DNA from: a virus
Reading direction: 5' to 3' (one strand)
Virus record (IMG/VR): IMGVR_UViG_3300031952_000068
Location: 1 to 36,209 of that record
DNA: 36,209 nucleotides
Positions 1 through 7,777 of this stretch are shown piece after piece. Under the pieces are notes generated by a model, which made no database searches, was not told where the DNA came from, and was given only the letters and a program-made list of their open reading frames with translations. Position numbers and translations under genes: made by a program. How positions within the stretch are numbered: the stretch's first letter is position 1; each line of letters begins with the position of its first letter.

Positions 1-258
1 ATCGTTCACCTTGACGATCTCGATATAAAACAAGCATATTGCACAATTCATTGTGAGCGTGGAGGCAGGAGTGGTTGCTGCGGGGACCCGGTTAGTCATT
101 TCTACGTTGCATATGCAGATGTGGCGCTCGATTCTAAAGGATCTGTAGTAATGCCTAGGTGTGAACATCATAATGGGATTTATGATGACAATTGGACTGA
201 AATTTCTCGTGAGGATTTAGAGACTCTGAAAATGATGGAAGAAATTATGAACGAATGA
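1..258 (+). CDS. Hypothetical protein, 5' end outside the window
   Basis: An open frame enters from the left edge and stops with TGA at 256-258, giving the last 85 residues of a protein. It has a cluster of cysteines and histidines near its visible start (YCTIHC, GCCGDP) and later CEHH, which could bind a metal. The C-terminus is acidic (ISREDLETLKMMEEIMNE). I do not recognise the family. It is read in the same direction as the next gene, 27 bases downstream. Confidence 0.6.
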   Translation: MVHLDDLDIKQAYCTIHCERGGRSGCCGDPVSHFYVAYADVALDSKGSVVMPRCEHHNGIYDDNWTEISREDLETLKMMEEIMNE

Positions 259-285
259 CCTCTCAATGTATAGTTGCCTGTCATT

Positions 286-1143
286 ATGCCATTTAGTAAA
301 GAAAAGTTGGATGAGATATTAGACGAAATCGCTAAATATCAAGTTGACCTAGTCGAGGATCCCACCCTTCCTGAGCATGGCGTTAAGTATTTACAAAGGA
401 TTGTTGCTCAATGTCGCAATTATCTGAATAGGACGCAGTTCTATATTCAATCTGTTGGTAAGGATGAAAAGATACTACGGGTCGATGTCCAACATAAAGA
501 AATGGACATGGATCTGAAATTGAACGGATTATTGGCTGAGAATCCGATGGTGAGAAAACAGCCATCGATCTCCGATAGACGGGCACTGGCCGCTACGATG
601 CTCAAAGAAGATAACGATGAATTAACTAATTTAAAATTAAAATTACTGGATGTCCAGGAAACTCTGAAATTGATTAAGATGAAATATGGGGACTTGCAAC
701 GAACGAATAATGATATAAAGATGCAGCGCCAATTAGTAAAAGATGATAAGGAAGGTTGGTTTGGAGAAGGTGGTGGGTACACACCGCCGACGGCTAATGG
801 TGCGGTTCCGGGCGGATTACCGCCCCCAGTGGTAGACCAACCTGTAAATCCCACTGACATTTTAGATCCTAGTAGACGTCCGGAAGACTTACCGGAACCA
901 CGGGATGCAGTTCACGCTGGGCAAATAGCATCTTTCTTTAATTCTCCGCTCAGATCCCATTCGGAATTGCCCAAAAAATATAACGGACTCTTCTGTCCCG
1001 AATGTAACGAGCCTCAATTCTACACTCTATCAGGGGTAGTGTGTAGTAAAGGGCACGGCGGATTCGAGGGTGTACAACGAAAGGAAGACCCACCTGTACC
1101 GGCGGCCAGTACTGTCTCATACGAAGATCTACTAAAACTCTAG
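286..1143 (+). CDS. Hypothetical coiled-coil protein with C-terminal zinc ribbon
   Basis: The ATG at 286 is preferred over a TTG at 274 and gives 285 residues. The N-terminal 160 residues are charged and helical, with a probable coiled coil around residues 100-155. A Gly/Pro-rich linker (GEGGGYTPP onward) follows. Near the C-terminus there is a ribbon-like CPEC...CSKGHGG pattern. The last residues, YEDLLKL, resemble the tails of the SSB candidate (YDELLRV) and the DNA polymerase (LVDLLGL). All three genes are followed by a GIY-YIG endonuclease exactly 23 nt after the stop. The position just upstream of recombination genes suggests a replication or recombination accessory role, but that is inference from context. 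I do not recognise the family. Confidence 0.75.
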   Translation: MPFSKEKLDEILDEIAKYQVDLVEDPTLPEHGVKYLQRIVAQCRNYLNRTQFYIQSVGKDEKILRVDVQHKEMDMDLKLNGLLAENPMVRKQPSISDRRALAATMLKEDNDELTNLKLKLLDVQETLKLIKMKYGDLQRTNNDIKMQRQLVKDDKEGWFGEGGGYTPPTANGAVPGGLPPPVVDQPVNPTDILDPSRRPEDLPEPRDAVHAGQIASFFNSPLRSHSELPKKYNGLFCPECNEPQFYTLSGVVCSKGHGGFEGVQRKEDPPVPAASTVSYEDLLKL

Positions 1144-1166
1144 AACCTTTATAGAACATACCTAGT
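1144..1166 (+). promoter_or_regulatory. Conserved 23-nt spacer before GIY-YIG gene 1
   Basis: This is the whole gap between the stop of the upstream gene and the GTG of the endonuclease. It contains CTTTATAGAAC and ends in TAGT. The same-length spacers at 2931-2953, 18542-18564 and 25601-25623 share the pattern TTYATA-S-RA at the same offset. The GAAC/GGAC part lies about 9-10 nt before the start and could act as a weak ribosome binding site. TTYATA could be a promoter -10-like or phage late-promoter element. Confidence 0.6.
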
Positions 1167-2030
1167 GTGGAACAAAAGCATTGGACGATCTATTGTCACA
1201 TTCACATTGAATCAAGACGTCGCTACATCGGATTAACATCCCGTTCAGTGGAACGACGCTGGAGTCAGCATGTGACTCAAGCTAGGTTTTCCAAAAATGG
1301 ACGATGGCATTTTCCAAATGCCATCCGGAAATACGGAAAAGATGCGTTTACTCATGAAATATTGGAGATTTGTTACACATTAGAAAAAGCTAATGCTGCT
1401 GAAGAGAAGTGGATTGAATTTTATGATACAAGGAATATCGAGAGAGGATTCAATTTAGCTAAAGGTGGTGAACATATACCGCATCCAATCCGGAAAAACC
1501 CCTGGGATGATCCGGAGTATCGAGCCAAAATGGTTGAAGTGATCAAGACAAGATGGCAGGATCCTGAATATCGTGCAGCTAACTTGGCCATTAGTAGAAC
1601 TAGACTGGCAAAAGCGACTGAAATCGCGTCATTAAATAAAGTGCAAAGCAGATCAGAAGTGAGACAGCGATTATCTGAGATTATGAAGCATACAGCCAAC
1701 ACTCCCGAAGGCCGTGCTCAGCGTAAAGCATCGGCCCATCCTGGTAAAACCTTAAGTCCTGAACATCGCGCCAAAATATCGGCGAATAACGCTATGAAAC
1801 GTCCAGAAGTTCAGGCAAAAGTGGGCGCCATGTGGCACGATGCCGTGAAAAAAGAACGAATCAGGGCTAAAATATCGACTGGTGTCAAAGCTGCATGGAA
1901 CGACCCTGTAAAAAGTAGACGGATGATGGATGGGATTGCAGTTGCATGGGCCAAATCACATCCACTAGAGTATGATCAGGATCAAATCCCAAGTGTAATT
2001 TGTTCGAGTTCAAAGCAACGCAAACCGTAA
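1167..2030 (+). CDS. GIY-YIG homing endonuclease 1
   Basis: This 287-residue protein starts at GTG. The N-terminal nuclease domain shows the two halves of the GIY-YIG signature (WTIYCH and RYIGLTSRS), followed by RW, the conserved GRWHFPNAIRKYGKDAF block, a KWIEFY segment with the likely catalytic Glu, and GFNLAKGGEH. Next come NUMOD-like DNA-binding repeats of the form W-x-DPEYRA and LSPEHRAKIS. The family makes site-specific breaks that spread its own gene by recombination. It is a close relative of the protein at 2954-3904, sharing long stretches at DNA level (32 identical bases at 1567-1598 and 3351-3382). It lacks the C-terminal cysteine finger of that copy and ends in ICSSSKQRKP, so its end may have been lost or replaced. 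Confidence 0.93.
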   Translation: MEQKHWTIYCHIHIESRRRYIGLTSRSVERRWSQHVTQARFSKNGRWHFPNAIRKYGKDAFTHEILEICYTLEKANAAEEKWIEFYDTRNIERGFNLAKGGEHIPHPIRKNPWDDPEYRAKMVEVIKTRWQDPEYRAANLAISRTRLAKATEIASLNKVQSRSEVRQRLSEIMKHTANTPEGRAQRKASAHPGKTLSPEHRAKISANNAMKRPEVQAKVGAMWHDAVKKERIRAKISTGVKAAWNDPVKSRRMMDGIAVAWAKSHPLEYDQDQIPSVICSSSKQRKP

Positions 2031-2057
2031 AACCGTAAATGCAAGGATTAAAGTCAA

Positions 2058-2930
2058 ATGAACACCAACATCGCTGAGTTTAGTTTCGACGAAAGCAAAA
2101 TCGTCAAAACCAACGAAATCGAAATTTTCAAGCAAGATAAGGGCAAAAAAGATCGAGTATCGGTGGTCGTATTCAAGAAATTCCATGACATGGTCTTGAC
2201 CAACAAGGCCCAAGAAGCTGGTCGGCCTCTCACCGATCAGGAAAAAGCTGAAATCATCGCCAAGGTCGATGCAAAGCTAGCTGAACAGCTCAAGAAGAAG
2301 CCAGAAGAACTAACCGAAGTCGATAGACTTGATATCAAGCGTCCCAAATTCTCTGTTGCATACGTGCATTACCGTGATGGTTTAGGATCCGTGCGCTGTC
2401 TCAGCACGTATGAAAATGGCCAATTAAGCAAACCCGAAGTCTGTTGCAAAGAAATGGGTGATGCAACTCAGACTGTTGGAACAATTATTTTGATTTATCC
2501 AGTTGACGAACATTTGCAAGCGGACATGGATTTACTCAAGCAGCATAAATATACAAGCATCCGCATGTGGAGGATGACAGCGAAGAAATTCAAGCAGACC
2601 GAGAGCACTTACGTCGGTGCCCGAGCTGAAGGCGTCCATGTTCTCGATCTCAAGGTCTCCCTTGAGGGTGATCCGAAATTCCAGAATCAGAAAATTGAAA
2701 GTGGGAGTACGGCAGTTTGGGCTCGAGAGGGCGTAGACCCCGAGATTCGACAGTGGGCCCTGGAGCAGGGGCTCAGAAACTTCAAGCACATCTCGAAGAA
2801 TCTTGGATATGAAATGGCGCGAGAAAAGCTTATCGAACGGCTCAATGCGACACCGGCTCAGGTGTCCGCAGAAGCTTCCGCGGAAACTCCACAGCTTAGC
2901 ACAAATTACGACGAGCTACTTCGCGTATAG
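2058..2930 (+). CDS. Possible single-stranded DNA-binding protein
   Basis: This 290-residue protein has an AAGGAT ribosome binding site about 11 nt before the ATG. The N-terminal part is charged (KQDKGKKDRVSVVVFKKF). The central part is predicted to be beta-rich (SIRMWRMTAKKFKQ followed by EGVHVLDLKVSLEG), which would suit an OB-fold. The C-terminus has a flexible Ala/Ser/Glu-rich stretch and ends in NYDELLRV, the kind of short tail phage SSBs use to contact partners. It sits directly before RuvC-like and RecA-like genes. The SSB call rests on context, size and fold impression, not on a diagnostic motif. Its tail resembles that of the gene at 286-1143 and of the polymerase. GIY-YIG genes flank it on both sides in the same orientation. 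Confidence 0.45.
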   Translation: MNTNIAEFSFDESKIVKTNEIEIFKQDKGKKDRVSVVVFKKFHDMVLTNKAQEAGRPLTDQEKAEIIAKVDAKLAEQLKKKPEELTEVDRLDIKRPKFSVAYVHYRDGLGSVRCLSTYENGQLSKPEVCCKEMGDATQTVGTIILIYPVDEHLQADMDLLKQHKYTSIRMWRMTAKKFKQTESTYVGARAEGVHVLDLKVSLEGDPKFQNQKIESGSTAVWAREGVDPEIRQWALEQGLRNFKHISKNLGYEMAREKLIERLNATPAQVSAEASAETPQLSTNYDELLRV

Positions 2931-2953
2931 CGGCTTCATAGGACCGATTCAGT
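2931..2953 (+). promoter_or_regulatory. Conserved 23-nt spacer before GIY-YIG gene 2
   Basis: It is exactly as long as the spacer at 1144-1166 and carries CTTCATAGGAC and the terminal CAGT. AGGA ends 10 nt before the GTG and may be the ribosome binding site. Confidence 0.6.
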
Positions 2954-3904
2954 GTGAATAAATACTGGACGATCTATTGTCATACGCACATTGAATCGGG
3001 ACGTCGTTACATAGGTTTGACTGCACAGACGTGGCAGAAGCGCTGGAAAAACCACGTCTGTGCAGCTAATTCCGCTAGGGGTGGGCGTTGGCATTTTCCT
3101 AACGCCATTCGTAAATATGGAAAAGATGCATTTAGTCATGAAATACTAGAAGTTTGTACAATATTGGAAAAAGCAAACGCAGCTGAAATCAAGTGGATTG
3201 AATTTTATAAGACTCGGGATCCTCAATTTGGATTTAACTTAGCAAAAGGTGGGGATCACATACCGTCCGAAATTCGGAAGAATCCTTGGAATGATCCTGA
3301 ATTTCGAGCTAGAGCCTGTTTAGCGGCCAAAGCTAAGTGGCAGGATCCTAAATATCGTGCAGCTAACTTGGCCATTAGTAGAGCTAGGCTAGCAAAAGCG
3401 ACTAAGATTGCGTCGTTGAATAAGGTACAAAGTAGACCGGAGGTAAAACAGCAATTATCCGAGATTATGAAACGTGTGGCTGCCACGCCAGAAGGCCACG
3501 CTCAACGAATCGCAGCGGCGCACCCTGGCAAAATTTTAACTGCTGAACATCGCGCAAAAATATCAGCTAATGATGCTTCAAAAAGACCAGAAGTAGCAGC
3601 AAAGATATCTATCAGTAGTAAAGCGGCGTGGTCTGATTCTGAAAAACGCAAGCGTATGACGTTAGCACAGGTTGGTAAGAAACTAAGTCCTGAAACTATA
3701 GCCAAAATGATTGCTGCAAATACCGGACGTAAATTATCTGATGAAGCAAAACTTAAGATTTCCGAGGCGTTGACAGGGAGACCGAGACAAACGCATTGTC
3801 AAAGAGGGCATGCCATGGAAGGAAATAACATTCTCATTACAGGTAATAGACACAGGTGTAGAATGTGCAGGAACATGAGACAAAGACATAGACGAATTAA
3901 ATAA
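2954..3904 (+). CDS. GIY-YIG homing endonuclease 2 with C-terminal cysteine finger
   Basis: This 316-residue protein starts at GTG. The GIY-YIG domain (WTIYCHTHIE, RYIGLTAQT, GRWHFPNAIRKYGKDAF, KWIEFYKTRD, GFNLAKGGDH) occupies about residues 1-105. DPEFRA/DPKYRA repeats and NUMOD3-like units (GKKLSPETIAKMIAANTG and GRKLSDEAKLKISEAL) follow. The protein ends with a basic finger, CQRGHAMEGN...CRMCRN, of the kind found on other phage endonucleases and also on the copy at 17477-18541. The middle is nearly the same as in GIY-YIG gene 1, so the two are recent duplicates. It separates the SSB candidate from the RuvC-like gene. Confidence 0.94.
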   Translation: MNKYWTIYCHTHIESGRRYIGLTAQTWQKRWKNHVCAANSARGGRWHFPNAIRKYGKDAFSHEILEVCTILEKANAAEIKWIEFYKTRDPQFGFNLAKGGDHIPSEIRKNPWNDPEFRARACLAAKAKWQDPKYRAANLAISRARLAKATKIASLNKVQSRPEVKQQLSEIMKRVAATPEGHAQRIAAAHPGKILTAEHRAKISANDASKRPEVAAKISISSKAAWSDSEKRKRMTLAQVGKKLSPETIAKMIAANTGRKLSDEAKLKISEALTGRPRQTHCQRGHAMEGNNILITGNRHRCRMCRNMRQRHRRIK

Positions 3905-3916
3905 TATTAGTTTAAT

Positions 3917-4621
3917 ATGATATCAATTGGTTTCGATCCGAGTTTACGCTCTTATGGTTGGGCTGTCATAAATACTGACGCTATACGTCCATCAGATAAA
4001 TTGATAGCGTCGGGTCATGAAGGTACACTGGCATCTATTGTTCCTGTTGTTCGGTTTATCCATTTTCGCACTTTGGTTGCGTCATTACTCAAACGATTCA
4101 ATGTAGATGTAGTAGGAATTGAGAGCCCGGCATATGGCGGCGGGGCTTTTTCAGAACGACATTATGGCCTCATGCTCTATTCACTTGAAGCCATATTCGA
4201 AGCACGGAAAGACTGCGTGTTATTTGATCCAGCGACATTAAAATTTCTTGTTGGGAAAGGATCAGCCACAAAGACAGATGTGCAACGCTATGTTCAACTC
4301 GATACTATGAATACCAAAGTCATTAATAATGATGAAGCTGATAGCTATTGTATTGCGAAGTTTGCCTCTAGATTTGTGGATACTAAAATTGGTAGAATTC
4401 GACCAGAAGATTTAACCGCTAGTGAACGACGTGTCTTCGTGGAACGCACGAGGAAGATTAAGACAACCAGCGGAGAAAAGATAACAAAACGCATCGCTCA
4501 CATATTTCGAGAAAACAATAGATATTTCGAATTCAGTCGGGTTCCAATAGGTAACATAGACCTGCCCGAAAAAGCCAAGATCAATGCTGAGCTACTCAGC
4601 TGGTTAGAGTCCACTGATTGA
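3917..4621 (+). CDS. RuvC-like Holliday junction resolvase
   Basis: This 234-residue RNase H-fold nuclease is expected to cut four-way DNA junctions made during phage recombination and replication. The expected acidic residues are present: D7 in GFDPSLRSYGWA, E69 in GIESPAYG, and D139 and D142 in NNDEADSYCIA. The KGSATKTDVQ segment (residues 114-123) matches the RuvC K-G-x-A-x-K-x-x-V motif. It is somewhat longer than cellular RuvC (about 170 residues), with an extra basic C-terminal region after residue 155 (KTTSGEKITKRIAHIF). It lies between the SSB candidate and RecA, as expected for a recombination operon. Confidence 0.88.
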   Translation: MISIGFDPSLRSYGWAVINTDAIRPSDKLIASGHEGTLASIVPVVRFIHFRTLVASLLKRFNVDVVGIESPAYGGGAFSERHYGLMLYSLEAIFEARKDCVLFDPATLKFLVGKGSATKTDVQRYVQLDTMNTKVINNDEADSYCIAKFASRFVDTKIGRIRPEDLTASERRVFVERTRKIKTTSGEKITKRIAHIFRENNRYFEFSRVPIGNIDLPEKAKINAELLSWLESTD

Positions 4622-4644
4622 GTGTACTATTGAACGGGTGAACA

Positions 4645-5943
4645 ATGGCAAGTGAAACTGGGTATCATCCAAAACTCCAGAGATTCCGTTCTTCCATTGA
4701 TGGTCGGAGTAATATACGAGACGTCTTCGTCACTCCTTCTTTGCATCAAGAGTGCATTAATACTGGTAGCACCGTATTAAATATGCTCATTGGCGGGTCG
4801 CGTTTGCCATCGGGCGAATTTGTTTGCCCTGGGTGGCCGCGAGGAAAAATTATTGAAATATTCGGCCGAGAAAGTTCTGGTAAATCCACTATCGCGCTTA
4901 CGGCAATGGGTCAAGCTCTATTTAATGGCGGAGCAGAAGATGGCTGTGGATTATATGTAGATCTAGAGTGCGCGGTTCAGGATTTTTACTCTATCAAATT
5001 AGGAACCGATTTCAGGTCACCTGAAACTGGTGGACATGGAAGAGCGGTGCGTGCTCAACCTCATACATTTGAAGAGACCGAAACCCTGGTGATGACAGCA
5101 GCATTGAATGGAGTCGATCTCGTAGTTATCGATTCTGTGGCTGGATTGATATCTGGGCGTGAGATTAAACGCGACTTATCAGATGCCGAGCAGAAGCAAG
5201 CTGTAGCGGAAGTCCCGAGGTTGATGTCGAATTGGATGCCCAAATTACAGAGTGTGATATCGCGAACTAAAAGCACGGTTATATTTCTGAATCAAACTCG
5301 AGATAAAATTGGGGCCAAGGGTTATACTGAGGAAACTCTCAAAAGCACAACTGGGGGTAATGCGCTAAAGTTTTGGGCTGCTATTCGCATAATATTGAAA
5401 CCTAGATCTTCAACTAAGGCTAAGATTTTCAATCCGATAACTCGTCAGCAGGAAGACGTTCAGATTGCAACTGAAATCGAGTGCAAGATCATCAAGAATA
5501 AGATTGATGCTAAGCAGGGTCACTCAGGGCTGATTACTGTTAGGTATGGAGTTGGAATCGACGAACTCCGTACTATGCTGAATGTGGGAGAAGCATACAA
5601 AGTCATTAAGAAGACCGGCAGTTGGTATGTATTCGAATCTCCAAATACAGGAGGGGTAATCAAAGCGGCTGGCATGGAAAAATTCAGACTAATGCTTCAA
5701 AAAGATGAAGCAATGCTAGCCGACTTCTTATCTATTTGCACCGATCATGTTGTTCAGGGATATCGATTGATTGATGAAGATACTCTATCAAATTTAGCTG
5801 AACATGCTGTAACTAAACATGAAAAAGACGATGAAGATGAGGAGGATAGTAGTTCACCTGAAGAAAGAGATGCGACTCAAGAGGAAATAGAGGAGGCTGG
5901 TGTAGCGGTTTCAACCCCGAACATTGACGCGTCGGACGTGTGA
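4645..5943 (+). CDS. RecA/UvsX-type recombinase
   Basis: This 432-residue strand-exchange ATPase forms a filament on ssDNA and pairs it with homologous duplex. Walker A is GRESSGKST (residues 74-82), Walker B is VDLVVIDSVAGL, and loop 1/loop 2 is FLNQTRDKIGAKG followed by STTGGNALKFWA, closely matching bacterial RecA (NQ-x-R-x-KIG and TTGGNALKF). The C-terminal 45 residues are strongly acidic (KDDEDEEDSSSPEERD), like the regulatory tail of RecA. A GGGTGA ribosome binding site precedes the ATG. The next gene is a Vsr-like homing endonuclease. A related enzyme, I-Bth0305I, was described in association with a Bacillus phage recA gene. Confidence 0.95.
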   Translation: MASETGYHPKLQRFRSSIDGRSNIRDVFVTPSLHQECINTGSTVLNMLIGGSRLPSGEFVCPGWPRGKIIEIFGRESSGKSTIALTAMGQALFNGGAEDGCGLYVDLECAVQDFYSIKLGTDFRSPETGGHGRAVRAQPHTFEETETLVMTAALNGVDLVVIDSVAGLISGREIKRDLSDAEQKQAVAEVPRLMSNWMPKLQSVISRTKSTVIFLNQTRDKIGAKGYTEETLKSTTGGNALKFWAAIRIILKPRSSTKAKIFNPITRQQEDVQIATEIECKIIKNKIDAKQGHSGLITVRYGVGIDELRTMLNVGEAYKVIKKTGSWYVFESPNTGGVIKAAGMEKFRLMLQKDEAMLADFLSICTDHVVQGYRLIDEDTLSNLAEHAVTKHEKDDEDEEDSSSPEERDATQEEIEEAGVAVSTPNIDASDV

Positions 5944-5985
5944 ACCATCAATTGGTTTCATAATCATAACTGGGGTAATTAATAT

Positions 5986-6007
5986 AACTTTTATACACCA
6001 TTTTAAT
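5986..6007 (+). promoter_or_regulatory. AACTTTTATA element before the Vsr-like endonuclease
   Basis: The 22 bases before the ATG at 6008 begin AACTTTTATA. The 23-nt spacer of GIY-YIG gene 4 starts with the same ten bases at nearly the same distance from the start codon. It is the only HEN-type element outside the GIY-YIG set and suggests shared expression signals. The remainder of the 64-nt gap after recA shows nothing I recognise. Confidence 0.35.
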
Positions 6008-7777
6008 ATGGTATCATTCGGCGAAAAATTTTGGGGACTTCAACTAATTTCAAAAGTTGAAGTTACAAATGGGTCACATCAAAAACTAGTATGGGTTTGT
6101 AATTGTGGAAGGGAAACAAATATAGAAGTAAAAAGGGTAACACATGGAGGTGCTAAATCGTGTGGAAGATGTAATGAAATATCAAAAGAGGAGATGACTG
6201 GACGTAAATTTGGGCATTTACAAATGAAGAATCCAGAAGCAATACTTCCTGGATCAGGGAAAAATATAACATGGATTTGTGATTGCGGTAGAGAAACAGA
6301 AACTAAAATATGTTTAGTAATTAACGGTAATACTAAATCGTGTGGAAGATGTAATGAAATATCAAAAGAGGAGATGACTGGACGTAAGTTCGGCAAACTT
6401 CAAATAAAAGTTCCTGAAACGATAAAACCAGGTTCCCATACAAGAACAACTTGGATCTGTGATTGTGGTAGAGAAACAATTGTTGAAATAAAACTGGTAA
6501 CATCCGGAAATACTAAATCATGTGGTAGGTGTAACGAAGTATCAAAAGAGGAGATGTCTAAAAGGAAATTTGGACATCTCAGAATGAAAGATCCAGACAC
6601 AGTTCTTCTTGGGTCAAATAAAAAGAAAATTTGGATTTGTGATTGTGGGCAAGAAATAAAAAGAGGAATTTTTAGTGTTACTTCTGGTAACACTAAATCA
6701 TGTGGTTTTTGTTATTCCAAGGCCTTTTCATGGTGGGATGAAAATAGAGAAATTATAAGATCCCTAAGGTGCCCAATCGATCCGGCCAATGTGCCAGATG
6801 GTTTTATTGTTCTCCAAACTATTAAGAATACGAAATCGAGATTTCTGTCTATATGCCCAGCATGTGGTGACAAACATTCATCAAAATGGGGGGATATAAG
6901 ACAAGGTAGAGGTATTACGTGCGGATGTACTTATAATGGGTCTTCTCTAAATTCCGGAATAGTATCCTTTATTCGTTCCTTTGGGTTATCTGTAGTTACA
7001 GAATATAAGGTTGATGGGTTAAAGTATGATGTTTTTGTTCCGGATAAAAATTTATTGATAGAGATGAATGGTTTAAAATGGCACTCTGCTGATGGAGCAA
7101 AACAAAGAGATACTCAAAAATTTAAGAATGCGATCGAATCTGGATATCAATTCATGATGATATTTGAAGATGAATGGAAAACAGGACGAATTAAAAATAC
7201 GATAGTGAAATCCATTGGGGTAGATTGTTCAATTTCGACTCGCCCCTCGAAATGTCTTTTAAAACAGATAAACACTATTGAAGCGAATCGATTTTACGAT
7301 AAATTTCATTACATAGGTAAATGTAATCCGACTAATAATTATGGGGCATTTTTCAATGATAAGTTAATTGCATGTATATCATTTGGAAGACCAACAAGAC
7401 AAAATTCAAAATTTGAATATGAATTGCTTAGAATGGCATCCGACCCAATTTGTAGAATACACGGAATCTGGACAAAGTTATTATCAGTATTCATAAAAGA
7501 TAAATCTCCATTTTCCATAGTTTCTTTCTCGGATAATCGCCTATTTTCAGGTGATGTTTATACAAAAATGGGTTTTATTTTAAATGGTCTGGTAAAACCA
7601 GATTACTATTGGACTAACGGGTATAAAAGATTTCATAAATCAACCATGAGGAAAAAAGAGAGCGAAAAGAACACCGGTATGACGGAAACAGAAATTAGAA
7701 AGTTACAAGGATACGATAAGATATGGGATTTAGGAAAAAAACGGTGGGCGTATGGCTCTTTCTCCGATCAAAATTAG
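6008..7777 (+). CDS. Homing endonuclease: zinc-repeat array, Vsr-like nuclease, GNAT-like domain
   Basis: The start is taken as the ATG at 6008, giving 589 residues, because the frame upstream runs into recA. Residues 8-247 are four 60-residue repeats, each with C-x-C-G-R/Q and KSCG-x-x-C (cysteines 31, 33, 52, 55, then every 60). They probably bind zinc and DNA. A fifth CPACGDKH...CGC element follows. The nuclease domain, around residues 320-390, has D341 (YDVFVPD), E352 (LLIEMNG) and H359 (WHS) in a D-x10-E-x6-H arrangement, like the Vsr/EDxHD homing endonucleases (I-Bth0305I type). The C-terminal part (FHYIGKCNPTNNYGAFF... and SFSDNR...YTKMGF) resembles a Mom/GNAT fold often attached to phage endonucleases. 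The last 26 bases overlap the next gene. It very likely homes into or beside recA. Confidence 0.88.
   Translation: MVSFGEKFWGLQLISKVEVTNGSHQKLVWVCNCGRETNIEVKRVTHGGAKSCGRCNEISKEEMTGRKFGHLQMKNPEAILPGSGKNITWICDCGRETETKICLVINGNTKSCGRCNEISKEEMTGRKFGKLQIKVPETIKPGSHTRTTWICDCGRETIVEIKLVTSGNTKSCGRCNEVSKEEMSKRKFGHLRMKDPDTVLLGSNKKKIWICDCGQEIKRGIFSVTSGNTKSCGFCYSKAFSWWDENREIIRSLRCPIDPANVPDGFIVLQTIKNTKSRFLSICPACGDKHSSKWGDIRQGRGITCGCTYNGSSLNSGIVSFIRSFGLSVVTEYKVDGLKYDVFVPDKNLLIEMNGLKWHSADGAKQRDTQKFKNAIESGYQFMMIFEDEWKTGRIKNTIVKSIGVDCSISTRPSKCLLKQINTIEANRFYDKFHYIGKCNPTNNYGAFFNDKLIACISFGRPTRQNSKFEYELLRMASDPICRIHGIWTKLLSVFIKDKSPFSIVSFSDNRLFSGDVYTKMGFILNGLVKPDYYWTNGYKRFHKSTMRKKESEKNTGMTETEIRKLQGYDKIWDLGKKRWAYGSFSDQN
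6029..6748 (+). repeat. Four tandem 180-bp coding repeats
   Basis: The repeat period is exactly 180 bp (60 codons). Bases 6153-6207 are identical to 6333-6387 (55 of 55). The copies at 6513 and 6693 are more diverged. Each unit encodes a CxCG...KSCGxxC zinc module. Confidence 0.9.

Noticed and set aside
3917-5960. ATCAATTGGTTTC shared by the ruvC start and the gap after recA
   Set aside because: A 13-base match is expected by chance several times in a window of this size.
5924-6007. Longer N-terminus for the Vsr-like endonuclease
   Set aside because: The extension overlaps recA and reads as hydrophobic filler; the zinc array begins soon after the ATG at 6008.
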